DNA of 64,000 nt from the NCBI GenBank assembly GCA_032209605.1, contig JASFXZ010000034.1:6375149-6439148 (forward strand), written 5' to 3'. Both the position numbers and the translations under genes were made by a program. Positions 1-11,751 of the stretch are shown here, in pieces (positions within the stretch are counted from its first letter, which is position 1; every line of letters starts with the position of its first letter). The notes below the pieces were generated by a model. It saw only the letters and a list, made by a program, of their open reading frames with translations, had not been told where the DNA came from and did not search any database. The DNA comes from Mactromeris polynyma (taxonomy: Eukaryota > Mollusca > Bivalvia > Venerida > Mactridae).

Positions 1-316
1 TTTGTTGTTGCTCATTATTTACAAATGGCATGATGTTTCCTGAATCAGTAAACTGTAGTAACATGTCCTATTCATTTTCATCTTAATTGTTATGTATACC
101 AGAATCAGAAACAGAACTTTGTGCTACACTGGTAAAATCTATGTTGTTTACGACACGCTCAATTCATTTATTGACAACAAATGTCTATCTTAATCATACC
201 AATCGGGGATCAAATTTAGTTATAGTCAAAAAGAGTCTCAATGAATTTCAATTCACAGCTCCATAAATACAGTTAAGCAATATATCAAGTAACACAATGT
301 AAGTATGTTGTCAGTC

Positions 317-511
317 CTTTTTTATGGCAAATTTTGGTCCCCTTTCCCCCCAAAAAAGTATTTATTTTTCCCTACTTAGAAAATTCCCCTTCGGTAAAAT
401 TATTTAAAAATTTAGTCTTATAAATACCCAAATTTGGTGATTTATGATGCAAATTTTTCCCCTATCAAAAGGACGCGCCATACTTCCCCTTAAACTGAAA
501 AAAAATGGCTG
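317..511 (+). repeat. Dispersed repeat, copy 1, ending just before a myosin exon
   Basis: Roughly 190 bp that recurs at 61500-61671 in the same orientation. Shared blocks include 'tttttatggcaaatt', C-rich tracts, 'ccctacttaga', 'ttggtgatt' followed by 'gatgcaaattt', and 'aactgaaaaa' before 'aaatggctg'. No terminal inverted repeat or poly-A tail was seen, so the class is unknown. The repeat stops about 27 bp before the 3' splice site at 538. The second copy has the same relation to a SCAPER exon. Confidence 0.7.
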
Positions 512-538
512 GTTGTATTTTAATCATTAATTTTGTAG

Positions 539-692
539 ATGTTCACTCTCGTAGAATGTCTCGTCAACGAAGTCAGGATAAGACGCCATCTTTACCGCGT
601 GAAGGAGGGATAAATATGGCTAAGAAAATCCAAGATGCTGCCAAATTGCGAAACAATGATTTTATGAAAGTTCCTGACTCCGGGCATGCTGG
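539..692 (+). CDS. MYO1E-like: Unconventional myosin-I (MYO1E/F type), tail exon
   Basis: Internal coding exon between an acceptor (ttttgtag, AG 537-538) and a donor (GG|GTAAGT). It begins with the last two bases of a codon and ends two bases into a Gly codon. The peptide runs V-H-S-R-R-M-S-R-Q-R-S and ends in N-D-F-M-K-V-P-D-S-G-H-A-G. From knowledge of vertebrate MYO1E, the proline/basic tail (TH2) has D-F-L-K-V-P-D-Q-G at this place just before the SH3 linker. The next exon at 6881 continues in matching phase. Class I long-tailed myosins are actin motors that act at the plasma membrane in endocytosis and adhesion; the motor, IQ and TH1 parts lie left of the window. Family assignment is firm; the choice between MYO1E and MYO1F is not. 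Confidence 0.9.
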
Positions 693-1137
693 GTAAGTGT
701 TCTTCCTATGTTGGTGTAAGACGTAAATATATCAGTGACTTAGAATCATTTTACAATACAGTGGATTCTCAATACAATGACACAGTTCGTGCCTAGAAAA
801 ATGTTGAATTTCATACACATGTATACTTAACTTAAGAATTTACAGAAGATAAAATCCTATCATTATGTCAGACAAAAACTCCACATAGCTTACGTTATAC
901 ATGTTATAGATTGCTGACGATGAATACATATGTAATTGAATTTGAATTGACCACATCCTGACTGGTTTTACTGTACGCATAAACCTTTCAGAAGGAGGGA
1001 GGTTGCTCCTACGAAGTGGGAGGTTTAGACTCAAATGGGAGATTTATACTGTGCTTAAAATTTAGTCCATACAAATGTATGGGTATAACCATATCAAAAA
1101 AAAGCTGTTAGTGTTTCTGTGTAATTTTCTGTAAATT

Positions 1138-1377
1138 AACCTGGGATCTTGGGGGGGATCTCTACAACAAATAACCTGAGATCTTGGGGTGATCTCTACA
1201 ACAAATAACCTGAGATCTTGGGGTGATCTCTACAACAAATAACCTGAGATCTTGGGGTGATCTCTACAACAAATAACCTGTGATCTAGGGGTGATCTCTA
1301 CAACAAATAACCTGTGATCTTGGGGTGATCTCTACAACAAATAATCTGTGATCTTGGGGTGATCTCTACAACAAATT
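1138..1377. repeat. 34-bp minisatellite, 7 copies
   Basis: The unit starts 'aacctgagatcttggggtga' and ends 'ctacaacaaat'. Seven head-to-tail copies lie in the myosin intron, with G/A and T/A variants (ctgagatctt/ctgtgatcta). Each unit holds a short inverted repeat, gagatc...gatctc. Confidence 0.93.
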
Positions 1378-2499
1378 GCTGCCAATTATCATGTCTGAAT
1401 ATGATGGAAACTTCCGAAGCTGTCATAACAACATGACAAGTGGTATGTTGATTATTGTCGCCAAACATTTAATTCCATTTTTGAGAGCAGCTACATAACC
1501 CTGAAGAGATCGTACTTACGAGTTCTGACTGGTGCCGCTTTTTTACTACTACAGGTTATCAGTTTGACACATAAGATCAGCAAACCAATCAGGAATGAAT
1601 TTGAAAATACCCCATAACAAAAATGTAAGATGTTTATGTTTAAAATCGGGAAAAAATCGTTTTTTTTGGTTCCCACCCAGACTAGCAGAGTCAGAGTCTG
1701 AATGTTCTGATGTAATAAATATATAGCGGCAATACGATTCGTACCCAACATGATTGATACTGTCTTTAAATGAATATTTCGATATAAAAGATGTTGTTGT
1801 ATGACGAATCCACTGTACCATGGTAACTGCTTCCTATATCCAGATATGTTAGTTCTGCACGTATTGCTATGTACTTCATGTCAATCGTTGCCTTTCTTGT
1901 ACCCATGACACTAGTAGTTTCCTGCAAGCTTTTCATGCTAAACAAAATCTCTATGCTACTTATTTACATTTACAAGATGGAGAAATTATCATGAACTGAT
2001 TATATAAGCGAGTTTGAATGACTGTTTTAAGTTTATTCACTCTGGTATGTGATAAATAGAATATTAAATGTTTTGTTTAGTATTTATTTTATTGCACTTG
2101 CTGAATAAAAAGAATTTGAAACTTGCCAGAGTGTTGCTCCATTATCATTCAAATTCCAATACAACTCTCATTTAATAATGCTCTCGATGATATTATAGTT
2201 GCAGAATGATATTTATGTATATTTTTTTAATTGAAGGCATGCTAGATCTGTGATAAAAACTGAGTAAGTGATAATATTGCTTGTAGATAACTTGTTAGTT
2301 TGTCTGTTGTGCAATTTTTTAACACTACCCCACCCACTTTTTGTTTTATTTTATTTTGATGATTTTTGTGTGAGGTGTTGCCTATTGTAAGTATGCTAGT
2401 TGTATATCCACCGGTTTGACGCTTTTATTTCCCTGCAAACAATGTATAGGGTTACACATTATGATACTGGAGTCACTCGGTTGCTTGCTTGTTTTGTTT

Positions 2500-2860
2500 A
2501 ACAAAAACTTGTGGAGCAAACTACTACATGAGTTGCAGTGAGTGAGTTAATTTTTTTATCACATTCAAGTTGGTGGCCATCTTGGATTTCCTCAAAGACT
2601 TGTGGATCGAACTTTTACAGTTTATGGAGGATTTTCATGAAACTTCTCACAAGGAATCTACATGATGAGTTGTAGTGCATTTTTTAAATCACATTCAAGA
2701 TGGCCGTCTAGCAGCCATCTTGTATTTTCTCAAAAACTTACGGAGCAAACTCGACGCATATAATCTACATGATGAGTTACAGTTTGTGGCATAATCTTTT
2801 TTTACTCAGATTCAAGATGGCTGACTGGCAGCCATTTTTTTATTTTTCCAAAATCTTACA
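2500..2860. repeat. Diverged ~120-bp tandem repeat, about 3 copies
   Basis: Units share 'cacattcaagatgg' (or attcaagttgg), 'gccatctt', 'ctcaaaaactt' (or tcaaagactt), 'ggagcaaact' and 'ctacatgatgagtt'. Divergence between units is high, so this is an old array. It lies in the myosin intron. Confidence 0.7.
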
Positions 2861-3203
2861 GCGCAATGTATTCATTCAGTTTTCAATAGAGGAAACTTCA
2901 AACAAATAATTGACATGTGTCAGTGTTTGTCTCTCTATCTTATTCTCTTTGGGTTTAAAATTGCCTACTTGCCTGTGTATTGGATTTTGATTAGACATGG
3001 CTGCCATGGGGGGGGGGGTCGGAGTCCTATGTGTATATTGAAATAAATGTATATTTGCAAACTTCAATTACTTAAATAAGAAAAAAGGTGTGTGCTCTGT
3101 TTGTTTGCTCTTACCAAAGTATGTCAGGTGTGAATGAATTTGGGTCAAACATTACACCATTTTTGTTGATTCCTTTCTTGGTTTTAAGTGCTTTCGTCCA
3201 CAT

Positions 3204-3541
3204 AGACAAAATAGGATTTTAATGATTTTAATCATATTTTCAGACAAAATAGGATTTTACTGATTTTAATCATATTTTCAGACAAAATAGGATTTTAATG
3301 ATTTTAATCATATTTTCAGACAAAATAGGATTTTAATGATTTTAATCATATTTTCAGACAAAATAGGATTTTACTGATTTTAATCATATTTTTCAGACAA
3401 AATAGGATTTTAATGATTTTAATCATATTTTCAGACAAAATAGGATTTTAATGATTTTAATCATATTTTCAGACAAAATAGGATTTTAATGAGTTTAATC
3501 ATATTTTCAGACAAAATAGGATTTTACTGATTTTAATCATA
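3204..3541. repeat. 38-bp minisatellite, 9 copies
   Basis: Unit 'agacaaaataggattttaat' followed by 'gattttaatcatattttc'. Copies are nearly identical apart from an A/C difference (ttaatga/ttactga) and a single T insertion. AT-rich, in the myosin intron, directly followed by the mariner relic. Confidence 0.93.
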
Positions 3542-3596
3542 TCGTGTGTATGAATAGGATGAAAGAAAAAATTATGCAAAAAATGAAAACACAAAT

Positions 3597-4260
3597 ACGA
3601 GGTGTGTCCAAAAAGTTTGTGGACAACTAAGATTTTAAGAAACATAACGCGGATAAAAGAAAATTTAATATATCACTCTATTCATGAACCATTTGTGATA
3701 CGTTATTCAAAAACGTTCAGTTACATAAAACAGTAACACAATAATGCAAGATTCACTATGACCACTGTAGGATATGCGGCGCACGTCGCAACGTCACATT
3801 GTCGTTAACGTCACAATTCACTTATAACTCTTCGAAATAGATGCCTTTGTGTTAAATGTTAAGTGAAGTTTAGGGACCCAGCGAGTGCACCCTTCGTTTA
3901 TTCCGAGGCAGGATTTTAGTATGTTAAGCACTGTCCCTTGACCAAGTCCAAGGCGTTCACTTAAATCGCGGACACAAATTCGACAGTCTTCTATAACAAT
4001 TTACTCAACTGACGCAATGACTTTGACGTTTACTTTCTTCGGACTACCCACCAGGCATCATCCTTCTTTAATAAACGCCCACTTGAAAATTGTTGATGCC
4101 ACTTATATACAAGCAAATAGTCAAACTGAGGAATAAACTGTGGCTCTCTGGAATGTTTTCATCGTGTCTGTGGGTGTTTTATTCAATGAAACGCTCAGTT
4201 TAATAATAGTTCCCTCTTCTCCAACGTCAAAAGACGTCGTTTTTAAATCAAAATTGAAAA
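3597..4260 (-). mobile_element. Decayed, truncated mariner-type transposon
   Basis: The left end reads 'acgaggtgtgtccaaaaagt', a mariner-like terminal repeat after a TA. On the - strand, broken frames between about 4260 and 3850 spell mariner transposase N-terminal features: K-W-H-Q-Q-F-S-S-G-R, then R-I-C-V-R-D-L-S-E-R-L-G-L-G, then R-W-V-P-K. Several stops and frame changes interrupt them. The catalytic D,D,D half is missing and no opposite terminal repeat is visible, so this is a dead remnant. Superfamily call by motif recall; subfamily unknown. Confidence 0.75.
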
Positions 4261-4812
4261 CAGGTGCGATGCGAAATTCGTGCAACTACAGTAAAGTATT
4301 ATATATAGTGTTGTAAGTATTTGATGTTGTTCTAATGTGTAGATAGATAGGAATTAACCACAAGTCTTACAAATTCAGCTGTGTTATTGATTTATTTGTT
4401 TGAATTCCTATCAAAAGCTGTTTAACTGTTGTACATACCTAATCATTTGAGGGACGGCTTCAGATGTTTATGAAAGCCAATGCAATAAAGTTGTTCAATG
4501 ATTATTGATATATCAACTTTTATTTTGAGTATCGTGATTAGGCTGCATTTTCACAAAACATTAATATTAAGATTTTCCCTAGTCAAGGATTTGCTGTCTT
4601 ATGTAATGGATTGTATGCCGCATTCTCACCACTGATAGTGCTGCTTGTGGATCTAAATCCTTGTCGCTCTGCGCTTCTTTTAATTACCATAGTATATGTT
4701 TAGACAGCTCGAAATATAAGTTACAAGTTTGACACAGATCTTTTGTGACATTTTGTGTGTTCTAGCTTGGGTCTGATATTTTTATATTATTAGTTATTGA
4801 TCGTTTTATTTA

Positions 4813-5305
4813 TGTATAATATCAGTAATTAAAACGTATTCCCTTTAAAATATATCGGGAATTACTTGCTGTAGATCAACTTTCTTTTATTTCACTCACA
4901 CATATATTGCCTGTATATCCCATAAGGTACTTCAATACACATGGTTAAGCGCCTGCTTGATCTAAAATTATTTTCAAGCGTCTGATCACATGGACTTTAT
5001 CGAGCTGAATTTAGCTCAAACCTTAAAAAATCTATCATTTTGAATATAAATACAACAACACATGTAATCTTTTCAGTATTTATTGACTCGTGTATGAATA
5101 TTCAATTTCTAGTAACTTGCGGACATCAAGCGATAAACGTTTTCAAGTCGAGCCGTCAGCAAAAATGGTTATGAAGCGCATGAAGGGGAAATTATTTCAC
5201 ACATCATATACCCTGACTGCGCCATGTATATAGAATACTATACGCGAGTCTATAACCAATGAAATTACTGGATTTTTATTTGCAGTATTATAAAGCATTA
5301 TATAG
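4813..5305 (+). repeat. Dispersed ~490-bp repeat, copy 1
   Basis: Matches 18755-19300 in direct orientation, with shared blocks such as 'aaaatatatcgggaattact', 'tttatcgagctgaattt', 'ctcaaaccttaaaaaatcta' and 'tggatttttatttgcagtat'. No coding content or clear terminal repeats, so probably a non-autonomous element of unknown type. Lies in the myosin intron. Confidence 0.8.
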
Positions 5306-5536
5306 ATCTGTATTACCCAAGTACGGGGTATAGGACCACCATGTTCCCCTTGTCTTTGTTGTATTAGGTTTGATTGATTCAGCCGTAACATTGTAAGATT
5401 TGTGGTCAATTAATATTAATGATGTTTGATTGATGTTGTGATTATCTAGGTAACTTTGTTGTGGTAGTGTTCACTGTCCCATAACATTTTAGCGTTATCA
5501 ATACTATTTTGTGTACACAAACCCGACTTATGAGAA

Positions 5537-5719
5537 TACAGACCGGCCTCGTTTATTCGACAACCTATTATCCGAATACTTGGTGTCATCCGAAATAATA
5601 ATCAGGTCCTGATGTATCTTCTTAATGCATGTCTAATTGCAATGGGCTTTTTGAAATCATGTATTGTTCAAAATAAAATTTCTGACGGGATGGATTCAAA
5701 TGGACGAGGTCTGACTGTA
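5537..5719. mobile_element. MITE with TACAG...CTGTA ends (pogo-like termini)
   Basis: Left end 'tacagaccggcctcgtttat', right end '...cgaggtctgactgta'. The ends are imperfect inverted repeats with internal 'attcgac', 'tccgaat' and 'attcaaatgg'. About 183 bp with no coding capacity. The same end type occurs at 48704-48885, 59740-59894 and 60901-61059. TA-flanked CAGT... ends are common in pogo/Tigger-like families; assignment to that superfamily is inference. Confidence 0.65.
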
Positions 5720-6880
5720 GTTTGCTTCAGCAGAATAGACCACATGGGAAAATAAGGGGAATCAGGGGTTTTAATTTTCTTTACAAATTCATGCATTTTT
5801 ATTCAAAGCACAGTTATCAGTATATCTTATATCTTGCTATCACTGAAGAAGGGATATGGTTTTATCGTTTTCTGCCCAGACATTCTGAGAGACATGTCTT
5901 TGACATTTTTTGGAGTATTTGCATAAAACTTTTTTTAGAACACATGTGCCATCAATACTTGGTGTATGTTACTCTTCAAAGGTTCAGATTCTGATATATT
6001 TGCTTTGCAATCTGAATTGTAAGTCTATTTGACGGGGGACACCAATTCTTTGAATTGGCTTGTTATGTTACGTTTTAGTTCTTGGAGAAGGGAAAATTCA
6101 TTATCATGTTGGCCATATCTGCTGAATAAATTTCTCTCATATGTGATTTGAAAAAAACTTTGCATGACGATTATGTGTGAATTGTTTCTATGTATGTACA
6201 AAGTTCTTTGTGTTTGTTGTGGATTAGCTTTGTTCAGTTTATAGCTTGGCTGGTCAAAGGCCAGAGAGCTTATTTCAGCTTATGTCATGGCGAATTTTCC
6301 ATTGTGTGTTTGTGCGTCCGTGCATATCTGTTAACTTTTCATTCAATCGAAATCTCCTAAACTCATCGGCCAATTTTGACCAAACTTCACAGGAATGATA
6401 CTTGGGTGGTTCTCTTTCAAAGTTGTTCAAATGGTTTATTGCATAAATAGGTCACAGGAGCTAAAAATAGATTTTAAAATCAAAAACTTTAAAAATCTTC
6501 TTGTATGTTTTATATTGACTTTATAGGAAATATCTTTGAAAATTTTCTCCGCACGGCTCAGGGTTTTGCTATTTGGTTTATAGTATTCTTAATTGGTCTC
6601 CTTTGGGGTCAAAACTCTTATATTTGCATGTTTCTCTGAGTGACTGGATAATTAGAGATATATGAACCATGATACTTTCTGTTGGGTCTAGGAGTGCACA
6701 CATGGCAATCATTTACACAATTAATGGAGTATACCAATATTTTACTTTAGCAGTAGATGTCTACATTGTCCCTTGATTAACAAGTTTGAAGATTTTGTGG
6801 TTCTTCCATTAGTGAAATGACAGATTGTTGCCATCCCTTTTTAACACTCTAGTTTAATAATCGTTTCTTTTTTTATTCAG

Positions 6881-7056
6881 TGTGCAGAGAAATCGGCACA
6901 GCAGTGCGAAACCGAAGCCGGGTGCTGGACGCCCTAAGCCCACTCCAAAACCGAAACCAAGCCTGCCTCAGTGCCGATGTCTGTATGCGTACGATGCCCA
7001 GGACACGGATGAACTCAGTTTTAATGAAGGAGATACTATTGAAATTGTCAAAGAAG
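6881..7056 (+). CDS. MYO1E-like: Unconventional myosin-I, proline/lysine linker and start of SH3
   Basis: Acceptor ttattcag|tgtgcag, donor aagaag|gtagga; enters two bases into Gly and leaves after one base of an Asp codon. The peptide has a P-K-P repeat stretch ([11 protein letters not shown]) followed by the first SH3 strands [14 protein letters not shown]. This [12 protein letters not shown] block is nearly identical to that of vertebrate MYO1E, including the acidic RT loop that binds proline-rich partners. The P-K-rich linker corresponds to the TH2/TH3 tail region. Spliced with 539-692 and 8329-8405 it gives an uninterrupted tail. Confidence 0.95.
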
Positions 7057-8328
7057 GTAGGAACTTGCAGTGTACACACCAGATGGCCGCTCCATTGTTC
7101 ATGCTTTTCTTACCATTTGGTATTCGACAACTAGAATCTCCCGATTTAAAATTAACGTATTATAGCTGGAGAGAATGTAGTGTTTTTTTTACTTCTGTCA
7201 AAATATTTGCACCTCTGGGGATTGATTTAATGACTTTATAGGATGAGGACGTGTGGCCAAGACATTCGGTGTCCCTAGCTTCAAGGTCAAGGTAATTGCA
7301 CGCCTCTGAACCTTGTCAGTGATGCTATTTAAGTCTTACTGATGATAGTGGTTTGTGTCCTGTCCATAACTTTGTCATTCATGCTGGGATTTGGAATAGC
7401 ATTAGTGACCACCATATGATTATGTGATATTATGTGATTATATGATATTGTCACAAACGAGACCCGGGTTACTGTTGTTTAACCTTACTGATAATAGTAG
7501 TTCTTGTCTGGTCCATAACGTCATTTATGATGGTTTTGGTTCCTTATATCTCTTCATTATTTACAATAATGTGACATGTGAAACATGTTCCAGTCAATTT
7601 CTTTCATTTGTAATATATTTTATACAGTATTCACATGTTTGTTGAAGCCAAAACGTATAAATCAGTTGCAAATTTGAGTAACCTGCTATAACTGACAACT
7701 TGTCTGACATTTACACATTGTGCATTACTATGTCATTATGGACAGGTTTTACTATAACTTTGTGCATTACTATGTCATTATGGACAGGTTTTACTATAAC
7801 TTTGTGCATTACTATGTCATTATGGACAGGTTTTACTATAACTTTGTGTATTACTATGTCATTATGGACAGGTTTTACTATAACTTTGTGCATTACTATG
7901 TCATTATGGACAGGTTTTACTATAACTTTGTGCATTACTATGTCATTATGGACAGGTTTTACTATAACTTTGTGCATTACTATGTCATTATGGACAGGTT
8001 TTACTATAACTTTGTGCATTACTATGTCATTATGGACAGGTTTTACTATAACTCTGTGCATTACTATGTCATTATGGACAGGTTTTACTATAACTTTGTG
8101 CATTACTATGTCATTATGGACAAGTTTTACTATAACTTTGTGCATTACTATGTCATTATTGACAGGTTTTACTATTACTTTGTGCATTACTATGTCATTA
8201 TGGACAGGTTTTACTATAACTTTGTGCATTACTATGTCATTAAGGGCAGGTTTTACTATAACTTTGTGCATTACTATGTCATTATGGACAGGTTTTACTA
8301 TAACTTGTGAATCACATTTATTTTATAG
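7057..8328 (+). other. Last intron of the myosin-I gene
   Basis: 1.27 kb from donor GT 7057-7058 to acceptor AG 8327-8328. The right half is a 42-bp minisatellite ending about 22 bp before the acceptor; the left half is unique-looking AT-rich sequence. Confidence 0.9.
7718..8305. repeat. 42-bp minisatellite, 14 copies, beside a 3' splice site
   Basis: Unit 'ttgtgcattactatgtcatt' then 'atggacaggttttactataa' plus 'ct'. Fourteen units, 588 bp, almost identical. Because 42 is divisible by three, frames stay open on both strands; these are not genes. Every unit carries ACAG|GTTT, and the last unit runs to within 23 bases of the exon at 8329. Confidence 0.97.
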
Positions 8329-8405
8329 ATCCTGCAGGTTGGTGGACGGGTAAAAGTCGTGGGAAGGAAGGATTGTTTCCTGCCAACTATGTGGAAAAAA
8401 TATGA
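8329..8405 (+). CDS. MYO1E-like: Unconventional myosin-I, terminal exon (end of SH3, stop)
   Basis: Acceptor ttttatag|atcctgc. With the preceding g it reads [25 protein letters not shown] and then TGA at 8403-8405. The W-W pair, the G-L-F-P-x-N-Y-V motif and the K-I C-terminus are the hallmark end of MYO1E/F, where the SH3 is the last domain. This fixes the 3' end of the coding sequence. No polyadenylation signal was pinned down. Confidence 0.96.
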
Positions 8406-8975
8406 ACAAAGACAAAAACTTAGATAGTGCAGTAATGCTTCATTGAATATTTTCAATAGCAGCTATACAATAATATGGAGTTGAAATACTGTATGTTTGA
8501 CAAGTTGGTGGAAATGTTATTATGTAGATATCATAGGGCTGGATCTTTTTGTTTAAAAAATCTGTATGAGAGCCGTAGAATGTTCAGAGCTCATTGTTAT
8601 GCCTGTAGTGTAGTGATCACATGGTCAGTCAATGTGCTAGTTAGACTGATCACGTATCTGTCAGAAACTTTCTGTGTTTTAGCTATAAGTTTTGAAAGGG
8701 ACACTGATGAAACTTCAGCATGATTGGACGGCTACCATCCTCAATACTTCCAAGGTCACAGGCTAGTGCCCTACACTTCGGGGCCATTCCATATTTACTT
8801 CATTGACATCCATTGTGTCTCATTGTCCTCAAGCTGGTAATGATTTGCAAGTTATTGTAACAACTTATTCCAGCTTATTGTTTATTTCTGGCTGATTATT
8901 GATGTAGAGATTTTGAGCTCCGAAAAATATCAAAGGTTTTATGATTTCATGCATGCATTACCTGGAGACTCCACT
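8406..8975 (+). other. Myosin 3' UTR and flank
   Basis: Non-coding AT-rich sequence after the stop codon. Presumably 3' UTR for an unknown distance. No gene seen. Confidence 0.6.
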
Positions 8976-9700
8976 GCCTTCCTGGTATGTTCCATATGTA
9001 TGATGCCTTCCTGGTATGTTGCATATGTATGATGCCTTCCTGGTACGTTCCATATGTATGATGCCTTCCTGGTATGTTGCATATGTATGATGCCTTCCTG
9101 GTATGTTGCATATGTATGATGCCTTCCTGGTATGTTGCATATGTATGATGCGTTCCTGGTATGTTGCATATGTATGATGCGTTCCTGGTATGTTGCATAT
9201 GTATGATGCCTTCCTGGTATGTTGCATATGTATGATGCGTTCCTGGTATGTTGCATATGTATGATGCCTTCCTGGTATGTTGCATATGTATGATGCCTTC
9301 CTGGTATGTTGCATATGTATGATGCCTTCCTGGTATGTTCAATATGTATGATGCGTTCCTGGTATGTTGCATATGTATGATGCCTTCCTGGTATGTTCCA
9401 TATGTATGATGCCTTCCTGGTATGTTCCATATGTATGATGCCTTCCTGGTACGTTCCATATGTATGATGCCTTCCTGGTACGTTCCATATGTATGATGCG
9501 TTCCAGGTATGTTCCATATGTATGATGCCTTCCTGGTACGTTCCATATGTATGATGCCTTCCTGGTACGTTCCATATGTATGATGCCTTCCTGGTATGTT
9601 CCATATGTATGATGCCTTCCAGGTATGTTCCATATGTATGATGCGTTCCAGGTACGTTCCATATGTATGATGCGTTCCTGGTACGTTCAATATGTATGAT
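8976..9700. repeat. 29-bp minisatellite, 25 copies
   Basis: Unit 'gccttcctggtatgttccat' then 'atgtatgat'. Twenty-five units with segregating variants: gcc/gcg, tatg/tacg, ttcc/ttgc. Units with ttgc cluster in the left part and units with ttcc/tacg in the right part, so the array grew by local duplication. It lies downstream of the myosin gene. Open frames through it are an artefact of the repeat. Confidence 0.97.
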
Positions 9701-10079
9701 GCTTTTCTAACTTTTTAAACTTTTAATTTTTAGGATCTTTTTCTTGTATTATTTTGAAATTTTGAATCTCAGAAACATTTAATGTATGACAGAAGAATCA
9801 CTGTGAGTGTAATACTGGTTCAAATTTGAACTGTGGTTGATACAGATCACATGAACACATATGCAATGTTTATGTGTATACTTAGGTAAGGATTTTACAA
9901 CTATTATTTTGATATGCCTTATATAATGTGCCTCACAAATTCACTCTCAGTTATAGAATCTTTTTTAATTGATGTAATCTGTATGATATTTCAGTGAAAT
10001 GCGTATTTCTGTGTTATAGTTTATAGCATTATGTACATGATGTATGACTTTAAAGCCGTTGCTAGATTATCTTGATGAT
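9701..10079. other. Intergenic, nothing recognised
   Basis: AT-rich sequence with no coding signal or clear repeat. Confidence 0.5.
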
Positions 10080-10302
10080 ATGAGCGCCGCTGTCTGATTT
10101 CCAACCTCATAGATCTTGAAGTGACATCATTTCCAGAAAACGTCACTTGTGACATCATCATGGAACTGGCATTGATATGAAGAAGAAGTGACCATATGGC
10201 GTAAATATTGTTTCCTGCTTGCAAATAGTGACATCACATGTTGGGTTTTCCTGAAATGATGTCACTTACAGAACAGGTTGTTAATTCCATAGCAGCGCTC
10301 AT
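10080..10302. mobile_element. MITE-like element, family A, copy 1
   Basis: Ends 'atgagcgccgct' and 'agcagcgctcat' form an inverted repeat. The interior has 'ccagaaaacgtcac', 'gtgaccatatgg' and 'gtttcctgcttgcaaatagt'. About 80% similar by eye to 14449-14683. No coding capacity. Confidence 0.8.
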
Positions 10303-10851
10303 ATGTTCATGAATTAGGGAAAGTTTTTTTTGGAGAAGATTAAATGTTTATTGTTGATGTATATGCAGTGTTAAGGCAGTAACTTAGGGCAGGCTGACAT
10401 CTGCACTGAGGCAAACCTCAGCACTCGTCTCAATCAATATGTCTGCAGGTTTCAAAGATAATGCAAGAAGTGGCAACATCATTTCTTTGTTTCTGAACCC
10501 CAGTCGTGCTCAGAGGCCATGCTTTTTGTATGATTGGAGTTCTGTTCTTAAATTATTGCTGGCTAAGAAATAGCTGTGCCACTATATTCAACTACACTTG
10601 TTCTTTTATTTGAGTTTTAGCTATCCTGACTAAATAATTATGTGATAAGCCACTTAGAATACAACAAGATACACCTCATGTTGTTGGAATGAAAAACAGA
10701 GATGTTGAATATGAAATATATTATGCATTATATGCTTGGCTTAGTGAAGCCAGTTTTTGTTGTCATAAACTACAGCAACCCTTCGTTATCTCGAGAAGTC
10801 ATTGAAACAAGCAAAATGCTCCAGCTAACGATGATTGTGCTCATTAGAATA

Positions 10852-11014
10852 TCCTAAAGAAATTATTTGTTTGCGGTTACGCGACTCAGAATTTAACGGT
10901 AGGTAGGTACGTTTTTTTTTAGTTAATTACTGTACTGGCTCAAAGACCGAAAAAGTTAATCGATGAACCCGAAAAAGTCGGTCGCGTAACTGCAAACAAA
11001 CAATTTTTTAAGGA
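10852..11014. mobile_element. 163-bp MITE with ~32-bp terminal inverted repeats
   Basis: The left end reads 'tcctaaagaaattatttgtt' then 'tgcggttacgcgac'. The right end, reversed, reads 'tccttaaaaaattgtttgtt' then 'tgcagttacgcgac'. There is only about 95 bp between the repeats and no coding capacity. Family not recognised. Confidence 0.85.
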
Positions 11015-11751
11015 TGGCCTTATATCAGAGTTTTTAGTTACTGTCTTGCTTGTTATAAGATACGTTCTTGCTTTCTTTGTTACTAAATGCATTTAAATGA
11101 ATGATAAAATGTGCTTACAAAAATAGTTTGTTAGACATTACAATGATTAGGAAATCTTTCTGAGTATCTGATAATTATTTATTGAGTTACTGTTGAATCA
11201 AGAAACCATTCATTAATGTTTTCATCTAAATTCTGGATCTGATCTTGCAGTGAAATGTAAAACTAGCAAAGTGTGAAACTTCCTTTGAATGACAGTAAAC
11301 ATTATGTAACAATTCACTTTTATTTTTATGGTAAGCGACAATTACAAAATATTATAATTGCTGCATCTCTTTTCTTAACGAGGAGGACATATAATTAAAG
11401 GCAGATTTATCTAACAAGTGCAAATTTATTACTGACATTTCAATGTTACTGATATTATGATTGTAACAAACATTAACACTGTGAATCAAGGTCAACGAAT
11501 GGAGGATAATTTTTGGTTTTCTATGCCATGTAGTGCTATATTTTTAAAACATGTGCAAGGATATGCCAGAACTATATAGTTATACTGGTGCATTTTCTCG
11601 CTATACAATGATAGGATATTAAGAACCTTGATATTAGATACTGTTAAATTCAAGAATTTAATACATAATTTGAAAGCGCTTGAAACAAAATTGCTGTGGA
11701 TATTGTGTTGAACATCAGCTTTAAAGCTTTTCTGTGTGCTCACAAGTTACT

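Larger units (their letters stand above)
693..6880 (+). other. 6.2-kb intron of the myosin-I gene
   Basis: Intron between phase-compatible exons. It holds a 34-bp array, diverged ~120-bp units, a 38-bp array, a decayed mariner, a dispersed 0.5-kb repeat and a TACAG-ended MITE, listed separately. At 6240-6620 the sequence has a cadence I associate with common bivalve dispersed repeats ('tcggccaattttgaccaaac' region), unassigned. I see no other coding sequence. Confidence 0.85.

Noticed and set aside
5722..5994. 90-residue + strand open frame
   Set aside because: No family features, inside a myosin intron; likely chance.
7700..8353. Long open frames on both strands with 14-residue repeats
   Set aside because: Caused by a 42-bp array (multiple of three) inside a myosin intron; no coding evidence.
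8939..9690. Overlapping open frames with a 29-residue repeat
   Set aside because: Produced by the 29-bp minisatellite read three times over; stop-free by chance of the unit.
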